A stretch of 64,000 bases of DNA. It comes from Frigidibacter albus. Lineage in GTDB: Bacteria > Pseudomonadota > Alphaproteobacteria > Rhodobacterales > Rhodobacteraceae. The translations under genes were made by a program, and so were the position numbers. Positions 57,398 through 64,000 of the stretch are shown piece after piece (position 1 is the stretch's first letter; each line of letters begins with the position of its first letter). Where the stretch lies: the NCBI RefSeq assembly GCF_009908165.1, contig NZ_JAAAUC010000002.1, positions 310,001-374,000 of the forward strand, in the 5' to 3' direction. The notes below the pieces were generated by a model. It made no database searches and was not told the origin of the DNA. It worked only from the letters and a program-made list of their open reading frames with translations.

Positions 57398-58693
57398 TCA
57401 GCGCGTTTCCAGCTCGGGGTAGTCCCGCCGCGGCGCGCCGACATAGAGCTGCCGCGGGCGGCCGATCTTCATCTGCGGGTCGCCGATCATCTCTTTCCAC
57501 TGGCTGATCCAGCCCACGGTCCGCGACAGCGCGAAGATCGGGGTGAACATCGAGGTCGGGAAGCCCATCGCCTCGAGGATGATGCCCGAGTAGAAATCGA
57601 CGTTCGGGTAGAGCTTCTTCGAGATGAAATACTCGTCTTCCAGCGCGATCCGCTCCAGCTCCTTGGCAACCTGCAGCAGCGGGTTGTCATGCACGCCCAG
57701 AAGCTCCAGCACCTCGTCGGCGCTTTCCTTCATCACCGTCGCGCGCGGGTCGAAGTTCTTGTAGACCCGGTGGCCAAAGCCCATCAGGCGGAAGCCCGAG
57801 TCCTTGTCCTTCGCCTTGGCGACGAATTCCGGGATGCGGTCGACGGTGCCGATTTCCTTGAGCATTTCCAGGCAAGCCTGGTTCGCACCGCCATGCGCCG
57901 GGCCCCAGAGGCAGGCGATGCCGGCGGCGATGCAGGCGAACGGGTTGGCACCCGAGGAGCCCGCCAGACGCACGGTCGAGGTCGAGGCGTTCTGCTCATG
58001 ATCGGCATGCAGCATCATGATCCGGTCCATCGCCTTGGACAGGACCGGGTTCACCACATACTCCTCGGCCGGAACCGAGAAGCACATGTGCAGGAAGTTG
58101 CCCGCGTAATCGAGGCTGTTCTTGGGGTACACGAAGGGCTGGCCGATCGAGTACTTGTAGGCCATCGCGGCGATGGTCGGCAGCTTGGCGATCAGGCGGA
58201 TCGAGGCGACCTCGCGCTGCCACGGATCGCCGATATCGGTGCTGTCATGGTAGAAGGCGGACATCGCGCCGACCACGCCGACCATCGTCGCCATCGGATG
58301 CGCATCGCGGCGGAAACCGCGGAAGAAGTTGTGCATCTGTTCATGCACCATGGTGTGGCGCGTGACGCGGGTCTCGAAATCGACCATCTGCTTGGCATCC
58401 GGCAACTCGCCATAGAGCAGCAGGTAGCAGACCTCGAGGAAATGCGATTGCTCGGCCAGCTGCTCGATCGGGTAGCCGCGATACAAGAGCTCGCCCTTGT
58501 CGCCGTCGATATAGGTGATGGTGGATTCGCAGGACGCGGTCGAGGTGAAGCCGGGGTCATAGGTGAACACATCCGCCTGGCCATAGAGCTTGCGGATATC
58601 CAGCACGTCGGGGCCAACGGTCGGCGACATCACCGGCAGGTCATAGGTCTGACCGTCGATGTTCAGCGTCGCCGTTCTCTTGGTTTCTGCCAT
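57398..58693 (-). CDS. gltA: Citrate synthase
   Basis: 431 aa, type II hexameric form. Condenses acetyl-CoA and oxaloacetate, entering the TCA cycle. Motifs include [67 protein letters not shown] with its active-site histidines, and [15 protein letters not shown]; the catalytic Asp is near EDEYFI. ATG 58693 ([14 protein letters not shown]) follows GAGAGGG. It lies 78 bases downstream of gltX on the same strand, the usual neighbour in Rhodobacteraceae. Confidence 0.97.
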   Translation of the reverse strand: MAETKRTATLNIDGQTYDLPVMSPTVGPDVLDIRKLYGQADVFTYDPGFTSTASCESTITYIDGDKGELLYRGYPIEQLAEQSHFLEVCYLLLYGELPDAKQMVDFETRVTRHTMVHEQMHNFFRGFRRDAHPMATMVGVVGAMSAFYHDSTDIGDPWQREVASIRLIAKLPTIAAMAYKYSIGQPFVYPKNSLDYAGNFLHMCFSVPAEEYVVNPVLSKAMDRIMMLHADHEQNASTSTVRLAGSSGANPFACIAAGIACLWGPAHGGANQACLEMLKEIGTVDRIPEFVAKAKDKDSGFRLMGFGHRVYKNFDPRATVMKESADEVLELLGVHDNPLLQVAKELERIALEDEYFISKKLYPNVDFYSGIILEAMGFPTSMFTPIFALSRTVGWISQWKEMIGDPQMKIGRPRQLYVGAPRRDYPELETR

Positions 58694-58770
58694 CTCAATC
58701 CCTCTCCTCATGGGCGGACCGGGCCCAAGCCGGGGCCTGCCGCAAAAACTCCGAGGCCAGGGCGCGGGCC

Positions 58771-60189
58771 TCAGCGCGTCGCGTCGGACAGGCGCGCCAC
58801 GGTTTCGTCCTGACCGATGACCAGCATCATGTCGAAGACGCTCGGGGTGACTGTCCGTCCCGCCAGAGCCGCACGCAGCGGGCCTGCGATCTTGCCCAGT
58901 CCGATGCCGTGAGCGGCGGCGACCTCGGCCACTTTGGCCTCCAACGCCTCGCGCGTCCAGCTAGCATTTTGCAGCTGCGGCGTCAATTCTGTCAGTATAC
59001 CGCGGGATACGGTATCGAGCGCCTTCGCAGCTGCGGCATCGAGTTCGAAGGGCCGTGATCCCAGCACGAAATGGGCCTTTTCCAGCAATTCCGGAAAGGT
59101 CTTGGCGCGCTCCTTCAGGCAATACATGGCGCGCACAAGCCCTGTGCGCTGCGCCGCATCGAGCCCGGGCAGGCCAGCAGCCTCCAGATAGGCCTCGATC
59201 TCTGCCTGCAGTGCAGCATCGTCGGCGACGGCAATGTGCTGGCCGCAAAGGTTCTCCAGCTTCTTGAAATCCAGCCGCGCCGGCGCCCGGCCGATCCCCG
59301 ACAGGTCGAACCAGGCGCGGGCTTCGGCATCGCTGAAAAATTCGGAATCGCCATGGCTCCAGCCAAGCCGCGCCAGGTAGTTGCGCATCCCCGCCGCGGG
59401 GTAGCCCATCGCCTGATATTCCTCGAGGCCCACCGCGCCGTGGCGCTTGGACAGCTTCTTGCCATCGGGCCCGTGGATCAGCGGGATATGCGCGAAGACC
59501 GGCACGTCCCAGCCCATGCCGTGATAGATCTGCACCTGCCGCGCGGCATTGGTCAGATGATCATCGCCGCGGATCACATGGGTGACGCCCATGTCATGAT
59601 CGTCCACCACCACCGCCAGCATGTAGGTGGGCGTGCCGTCGGACCGCAGCATCACCATGTCATCAAGCTGGTCATTGCCGAAGGTGACATCACCCTGAAC
59701 GGTATCGGCGATCACCGTGCTGCCGGTGCGCGGCGCCTTCAGGCGGATGACGAAGGGCGCACCCGGGTGGCTCGCCGGGTCGGTGTCGCGCCACGGGCTC
59801 TGGAACAGGGTGGAGCGTTTCTCGGCCTCGGCCTCTGCCCGGAAGGCGGCGATCTCGTCCTGGGTCGAGAAGCATTTGTAGGCCGCGCCGCGGGCCAGCA
59901 TCTCGCGCGCCACCTCGGCATGGCGGTCCTTGCGCGCGAACTGGCTGACCGCCTCGCCGTCCCAGTCGAGGCCCAGCCAGGTCAGGCCCTTGAGGATCGC
60001 CGCGGTGGCTTCGGGGGTCGATCGCTCGCGGTCGGTATCCTCGATCCGCAGCAGGAACCTGCCGCCGCGGCCCCGGGCGTAGAGCCAGTTGAAGAGGGCC
60101 GTGCGCGCGCCGCCGATATGCAGATAGCCGGTGGGCGAGGGCGCGAAACGGGTGACGACGGGAGGGGTGGACGGCGAGGTGGGGGACAT
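58771..60189 (-). CDS. gltX: Glutamate--tRNA ligase
   Basis: 472 aa class I synthetase charging tRNA-Glu. HIGH motif as [15 protein letters not shown]-type motif as [15 protein letters not shown] 60189 ([21 protein letters not shown]) follows GGAAAGG; ATG 60213 would add eight residues. The upstream open frame is antisense to comEC and not coding. A second gltX with altered tRNA specificity exists in many alphaproteobacteria, so this could be either paralogue. Confidence 0.95.
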   Translation of the reverse strand: MSPTSPSTPPVVTRFAPSPTGYLHIGGARTALFNWLYARGRGGRFLLRIEDTDRERSTPEATAAILKGLTWLGLDWDGEAVSQFARKDRHAEVAREMLARGAAYKCFSTQDEIAAFRAEAEAEKRSTLFQSPWRDTDPASHPGAPFVIRLKAPRTGSTVIADTVQGDVTFGNDQLDDMVMLRSDGTPTYMLAVVVDDHDMGVTHVIRGDDHLTNAARQVQIYHGMGWDVPVFAHIPLIHGPDGKKLSKRHGAVGLEEYQAMGYPAAGMRNYLARLGWSHGDSEFFSDAEARAWFDLSGIGRAPARLDFKKLENLCGQHIAVADDAALQAEIEAYLEAAGLPGLDAAQRTGLVRAMYCLKERAKTFPELLEKAHFVLGSRPFELDAAAAKALDTVSRGILTELTPQLQNASWTREALEAKVAEVAAAHGIGLGKIAGPLRAALAGRTVTPSVFDMMLVIGQDETVARLSDATR

Positions 60190-60266
60190 TGGTGTTAACC
60201 TTTCGGAAACCATGCGGCGGCTAGCCTTTGAGGGGTGTCTAGGCAAGGAAGGGCGAGGAAACAAGG

Positions 60267-62480
60267 GTGGGCCGCATCGCAGCACCGGCAACGGACCTGC
60301 CCGAGGCGCCCTATGGCGAGGCGCCTGCGGGCCCCGGCGCCCGGCTGGCCGCGCTGGCCGCCCGGCCGTTTCTGGCGCTGTCGGCGGCGCGGCGCGGGCT
60401 GTTCGTCTGGGTGCCTGTCTGCCTGTCCTCCGGCATCGGCCCCTGGTTCGCGCTGGCAGAAGAGCCTGGCCCGCCGGTCTATGCCGCCTTGCTGCTGGCG
60501 CTGCTGGCGGCGCTTTTCGGCTGGCTGCGGGGGCCCGAGATCGCGCAGATCCCCGCTGCTGCGCTGGCGCTGATGCTGGGGGGCTTCCTGCTGGCCGGCG
60601 CCCGGGGGCATGGCGTGGCGGAACCGGTGCTGCCCTTCCGCTATTACGGGCCCGTCGAGGGCCGGATCGTCGGCATCGACCGTTCGTATTCCGATCATCT
60701 GCGGGTGACGCTGGACCGGGTGGTGCTGCGCGATGTGCCGCCCCACCGCACCCCGGCCAAGGTGCGCGTCGCCCTGCATGGCGAGCAGGGCTACACCCCG
60801 CCCGAACCGGGGCTGACCGTGATCCTGACCGGGCATCTGGCGCCGCCCGAGGGGCCGGCACTGCCGGGCGGCTTCGACTTCCAGCGCTTCGCCTGGTTCT
60901 CGGGGCTCGGCGCGGTCGGCTATACCCGCGTGCCGATGCTGGTGCTGGAACCGCCGGCCGAGGATGACTGGGCGGTTGCCGCACATCGGGCGCGAATGCG
61001 CGCCTCGGCCGCGATCCAGGCGCGGATCGAGGGGCAGGCGGGGGCCTTCGCCGCGGCGCTGATGACCGGCGACCGCTCCGGGATCACCTCGGCCACCAAC
61101 GACTCGATGCGCGCCTCCAACCTCTTCCACATCATCTCGATTTCCGGCCTGCATATGGGGATGCTGGCGGGCTTCGTCTTTGCCACCATGCGCTATGGCC
61201 TCGCGCTGGTGCCGGCAATCGCGTTGCGGCTGCCGGTGAAGAAGCTGGCAGCCTGGGTCGCGCTGTTTGCCGCCACCGCCTACATGTGGCTGGCGGGACC
61301 CAACGTGGCGACGGAGCGCGCCTATGTGATGGCGGCAGTGATGCTGATCGCGGTGCTGGTCGACCGGCGGGCGATCTCGCTGCGCACCCTCGCGGTGTCG
61401 GCGGTGATCTTGCTGCTGCGCGAGCCCGAGAGCCTGACCGAGCCCGGGTTCCAGATGTCCTTCGGCGCCACTGCTGCGCTGATCCTGGCTTGGGGGCCGT
61501 GGCAGGCGGTGCAGGGCCATGTGCCGGCGCTGCTGCGCCCGGTCGCGGCGCTGGTCGTCTCCTCGCTGGCGGCGGGGATGACGACGGCGCCGATCGCCGC
61601 GGCGCATTTCAACCGGATGGCCGAATATGGCCTGCTGGCGAACATGCTCGCCGTGCCGGTGATGGGCACGCTGGTGATGCCCGCGGGGGTGATCGCCGCG
61701 GTGCTGGCCCCGCTCGGGCTTGCCGGCCTGCCGCTCTGGGTGATGGAGATCGGCTGCCTGTGGATCCTGTGGGTTTCGGATTGGGTGGCGGGGCTGGATG
61801 GTGCGGTGGTCGCGGTGCCAAGCCCGCAGGGCGGGGTGCTTGCTCTGATGGCTGCGGGGTCGCTGCTGGCCGTTCTGGCGCGCGGCCCGCCCCGCTGGGG
61901 CGGCGTCGCGGTTCTGGCGCTGTCGGCGCTGCTCTGGGCCGGGTCTTCGCGCCCGCCGCTGCTGGTCTCCAGCGACGGTGCGCTGCTGGGGCTGATGGGG
62001 CCGGAAGGGCGGGCGCTGTCGCATCCGAGGGGCGCGGGCTATGTCGCCGACAGCTGGCTGGAGGATGACGGCGACATGGCCCTGCAGGATCAGGCGGCGG
62101 CGCGCCCCGGCTTCACCGGCCCCAAGGGTGCGCGCGAGGCGGTGTTGGCCGGGGTGCCGATCCGGCAGCTGACCGGCAAGGCCGCGCCCGAGGCGCTGCC
62201 AGGCGCCTGCACCGGCGGCGCGCTGGTGATCCTGGCCGGGGATGCACCCGAGGGGTGGGGGGCGGGGCGGGTTGGTTCGGGGGAGGCGCGTAATGCGCAG
62301 CCCGTTTCGCAAGATGCGCCTTCACCTGCCCTACGTTCCCAAGCCCCCGATTGCGACCTCTGGGATCGCCGCCGCCTGCGTCGCACGGGGTCGCTCGCCA
62401 TCTGGCCGGACCCGGCGGGCGGGCTGCGCATCGTCACCGCCCGCGAGGTGTCGGGGAACCGGCTGTGGAACAGCCGCTAG
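60267..62480 (+). CDS. comEC: ComEC/Rec2 family DNA-uptake channel protein
   Basis: 737 aa from GTG 60267 with GAGGAAACAAGG upstream. N-terminal helices and a DUF4131/OB-like domain (about 110-230: [32 protein letters not shown]), then the Competence domain with [22 protein letters not shown] and [39 protein letters not shown]. The C-terminal region has [17 protein letters not shown] and [15 protein letters not shown] but no HxHxDH motif of a metallo-beta-lactamase. It probably carries single-stranded DNA across the inner membrane. It is divergent from gltX. Confidence 0.92.
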   Translation: MGRIAAPATDLPEAPYGEAPAGPGARLAALAARPFLALSAARRGLFVWVPVCLSSGIGPWFALAEEPGPPVYAALLLALLAALFGWLRGPEIAQIPAAALALMLGGFLLAGARGHGVAEPVLPFRYYGPVEGRIVGIDRSYSDHLRVTLDRVVLRDVPPHRTPAKVRVALHGEQGYTPPEPGLTVILTGHLAPPEGPALPGGFDFQRFAWFSGLGAVGYTRVPMLVLEPPAEDDWAVAAHRARMRASAAIQARIEGQAGAFAAALMTGDRSGITSATNDSMRASNLFHIISISGLHMGMLAGFVFATMRYGLALVPAIALRLPVKKLAAWVALFAATAYMWLAGPNVATERAYVMAAVMLIAVLVDRRAISLRTLAVSAVILLLREPESLTEPGFQMSFGATAALILAWGPWQAVQGHVPALLRPVAALVVSSLAAGMTTAPIAAAHFNRMAEYGLLANMLAVPVMGTLVMPAGVIAAVLAPLGLAGLPLWVMEIGCLWILWVSDWVAGLDGAVVAVPSPQGGVLALMAAGSLLAVLARGPPRWGGVAVLALSALLWAGSSRPPLLVSSDGALLGLMGPEGRALSHPRGAGYVADSWLEDDGDMALQDQAAARPGFTGPKGAREAVLAGVPIRQLTGKAAPEALPGACTGGALVILAGDAPEGWGAGRVGSGEARNAQPVSQDAPSPALRSQAPDCDLWDRRRLRRTGSLAIWPDPAGGLRIVTAREVSGNRLWNSR

Positions 62481-62482
62481 GC

Positions 62483-62641
62483 TCAGCGGCGTGCGATGAT
62501 CCAGACCGCGTGGATGATACCGGGGAGGTAGCCGAGCAGCGTCAGCAGGATGTTGAGCCAGAAGGCGCCCCGGAAGCCAACCTGAAGGAACACGCCAAGC
62601 GGCGGCAGCAAGATTGCGATCAAGATACGCAGAAGGTCCAT
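62483..62641 (-). CDS. Pmp3/YqaE family membrane peptide
   Basis: 52 aa. Read on the minus strand it begins MDLLRILIAILLPPLGVFLQVG, then WLNILLTLLGYLPGIIHAVWIIARR, the two-helix Pmp3/YqaE (UPF0057) signature with PPLGVF and GYLPGIIHA. Yeast relatives affect membrane potential and salt tolerance. It converges on comEC with only two bases between stops. The ribosome-binding site is weak. Confidence 0.92.
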   Translation of the reverse strand: MDLLRILIAILLPPLGVFLQVGFRGAFWLNILLTLLGYLPGIIHAVWIIARR

Positions 62642-62792
62642 TTACAAGTCACTCCGGGCTCTGGGTCTGGGCCGAGGCAACGCGGCGGGGGGCGGGGTGG
62701 TTCCGCAGGACCACGGGCCCTTGCACCCCGACCTGCGCGCTGCCAGCATCGCGCCGCGGCCGACCCCCGGCCCCACCAGCGCAGAGGCCCCG

Positions 62793-63767
62793 ATGACCCA
62801 GACCGATCCGTTCTTCCGCCCCGTTTCCGGCATGGACCTGCCGCGCTTTGCGGGGGTCGCCACCTTCATGCGCCTGCCGCATGTCGGCCCGGACCATCCG
62901 CGGCTGGGAGAGGTCGAGATCGGCATCGTCGGGCTGCCCTTCGACGGGGCGGTGTCGAACCGGCCGGGCGCGCGGCATGGGCCGCGGGCGCTGCGCGATG
63001 CCTCGACCATGCTGCGGGCCCAGAATGGCGCCACCGGGGTGCGGCCTTTCGACGCCGTCGCCTGCGCCGATCTGGGCGATGTGGGCCCGAACCCTGTGGA
63101 TGTCATGGACACGCTCGGGCGGTTCGAGGCCTTCTATGCCGGGATTGCGGCGCGGGGCATCCGGCCGCTGACGGCGGGGGGCGATCACCTCTGCACGCTG
63201 CCGGTGCTGCGCGGGCTGGTGAAGGGGAAGCCGCCCTTGGGGCTGATCCATTTCGACAGCCATACCGACCTTTACCCGGTCTATTTCGGCGGCAAGGTGC
63301 TGACCCATGGCAACCCGTTCCGCGTGGCGGTGGAGGAGGGGCTGCTGGACCCTGCGCGGATGATCCAGATCGGCATCCGCGGCACCACCTATGACAATGC
63401 GGATATCGAGTTTGCCAAGGCCCACGGCATCCGCATCGTGCGCGCCGAGGAGCTGTTCGCGCGCGGGATTTCCGACGTGATGGCCGAGGCGCGGGAGATC
63501 GCGGGGGAGGGGGAGACCTACCTCTCCTACGATATCGACTTCGTCGACCCCTCGGTCGCGCCCGGCACCGGCACGCCGGAATGGGGCGGGCCGATCGCGC
63601 GCGAGGCGATCGAGGTGCTGCGGGAGTTGCGCGGGGTGAACATCGTCGCCGCCGATCTGGTCGAGGTCTCGCCGCCCTTCGATGCCGCGGGGAACACCGC
63701 CTGGCTGGGGGCGAGCCTGATGTTCGAGCTGCTGTGCCTGATGGTGGAGGCGAAGGCCGCGGCCTGA
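62793..63767 (+). CDS. speB: Agmatinase-family ureohydrolase
   Basis: 324 aa. Binuclear manganese ureohydrolase motifs are all present: TAGGDHLCTLPVLRG, LIHFDSHTDLY (HxDxHxD-type), HGNPFRVAVEEG, and LSYDIDFVDPSVAPGTGTPEWGG (DxDxxDP). Agmatinase would give putrescine and urea. Guanidinobutyrase or guanidinopropionase remain possible because substrate specificity in this family is not readable from these motifs. ATG 62793 is conserved as MTQTDPFFRPVSGMDLPRFAG. Confidence 0.88.
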   Translation: MTQTDPFFRPVSGMDLPRFAGVATFMRLPHVGPDHPRLGEVEIGIVGLPFDGAVSNRPGARHGPRALRDASTMLRAQNGATGVRPFDAVACADLGDVGPNPVDVMDTLGRFEAFYAGIAARGIRPLTAGGDHLCTLPVLRGLVKGKPPLGLIHFDSHTDLYPVYFGGKVLTHGNPFRVAVEEGLLDPARMIQIGIRGTTYDNADIEFAKAHGIRIVRAEELFARGISDVMAEAREIAGEGETYLSYDIDFVDPSVAPGTGTPEWGGPIAREAIEVLRELRGVNIVAADLVEVSPPFDAAGNTAWLGASLMFELLCLMVEAKAAA

Positions 63768-63882
63768 TCGGGCGGGAAAAGGTGAGGCACTGCCTCGCCC
63801 CCGCCCGCTGCGCGACGGTTCAACCGGAGCCACCGGCAGCACGAGACCGGATGAGGACAGCGCCCGACCTGGTGGGCGAGAA

Positions 63883-63937
63883 GCGCCCGCCAGGGGCGGG
63901 GCGGGCGCTGGCCGGGCCCTTTGGGGGCCCGTCCCGG
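63883..63937 (+). repeat. Double-hairpin element related in design to copies 1 and 2
   Basis: First hairpin GCGCCCGCC ... GGGCGGGCGC. The second is CCGGGCCC TTTG GGGGCCCG inside an outer GG/CC stem. The architecture equals that of 36811 and 57244 but the sequence differs, so this is a relative or an analogue. Located 116 bases downstream of the ureohydrolase gene. The remaining bases to the window end (to 64000) show no gene. Confidence 0.5.
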
Positions 63938-64000
63938 TGCAATTGGATATGGAGCTGCGTGGCGAAGGCGATGGCCTTCGCCACGGATGGTGACGCGAGC

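Noticed and set aside
1-64000. Prophage, integron, insertion sequence, rRNA or tRNA genes
   Set aside because: None found on reading both strands; all clear genes are chromosomal housekeeping or metabolic types.

Overview
The window is a continuous stretch of high-GC, densely coding bacterial chromosome. Gene content and order point to an alphaproteobacterium of the Rhodobacteraceae (Paracoccus/Rhodobacter-like). Evidence includes the lptF-lptG-lptD-surA-pdxA-rsmA operon, the F-ATPase inhibitor zeta subunit, DUF1194, DUF2927 and DUF4167 proteins, a ccl1-ccl2 (ccmF-ccmH) pair, an NDUFA12-type complex I protein and a GTTC-N7-GTTC LexA-type box. No rRNA, tRNA, CRISPR array, prophage or intact insertion sequence was seen.

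Layout. 1-2.0 kb: end of prmC and a DUF4167 protein with a 15-nt tandem repeat. 2.0-9.7 kb (minus): outer-membrane and LPS assembly operon running into pdxA and rsmA. 9.9-15.3 kb (plus): pepA-holC, an acetyltransferase-DUF2927 lipoprotein pair, a small membrane protein and a VWA protein. 15.3-21.8 kb: a likely split B12-dependent methionine synthase region, with a minus-strand operon (corrinoid protein, ASCH-like protein, 52-aa membrane protein, DUF1638) and an mprF-bmt pair, interrupted by a plus-strand radical-SAM gene carrying an SOS-type box. 22-31 kb: ATPase zeta, purC-rraB-like-purS, DUF1194, clpP-clpX, NDUFA12-mlaD-DUF2155, aat and accBC.

31.4-48.4 kb is a reductive pyrimidine catabolism island. 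It holds preT-preA (dihydropyrimidine dehydrogenase), a long minus-strand operon (amidohydrolase, dihydropyrimidinase, SDR, DapA-like aldolase, ABC ATPase, two permeases, THI5/NMT1-type binding protein), an omega-amino acid aminotransferase and a RutR-like regulator. Palindromes close to the E. coli RutR operator sit just downstream of predicted promoters for the operon and the aminotransferase. A scfR-like regulator, an MscS channel, a small lipoprotein with an FNR-type promoter, and cspA with a 36-codon gene are interspersed.

48.5-53.1 kb: a response regulator, a small membrane protein, a sodium/solute symporter-histidine kinase fusion and an orphan FliM/FliN protein. 53.4-63.8 kb: a hypothetical gene, ccmF-ccmH, a crotonase, gltA, gltX, comEC, a Pmp3-type peptide and an agmatinase-family enzyme.

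Two families of intergenic hairpin repeats recur through the window, mostly at gene 3' ends and in terminator orientation. They are probably the commonest transcription-end signals here.
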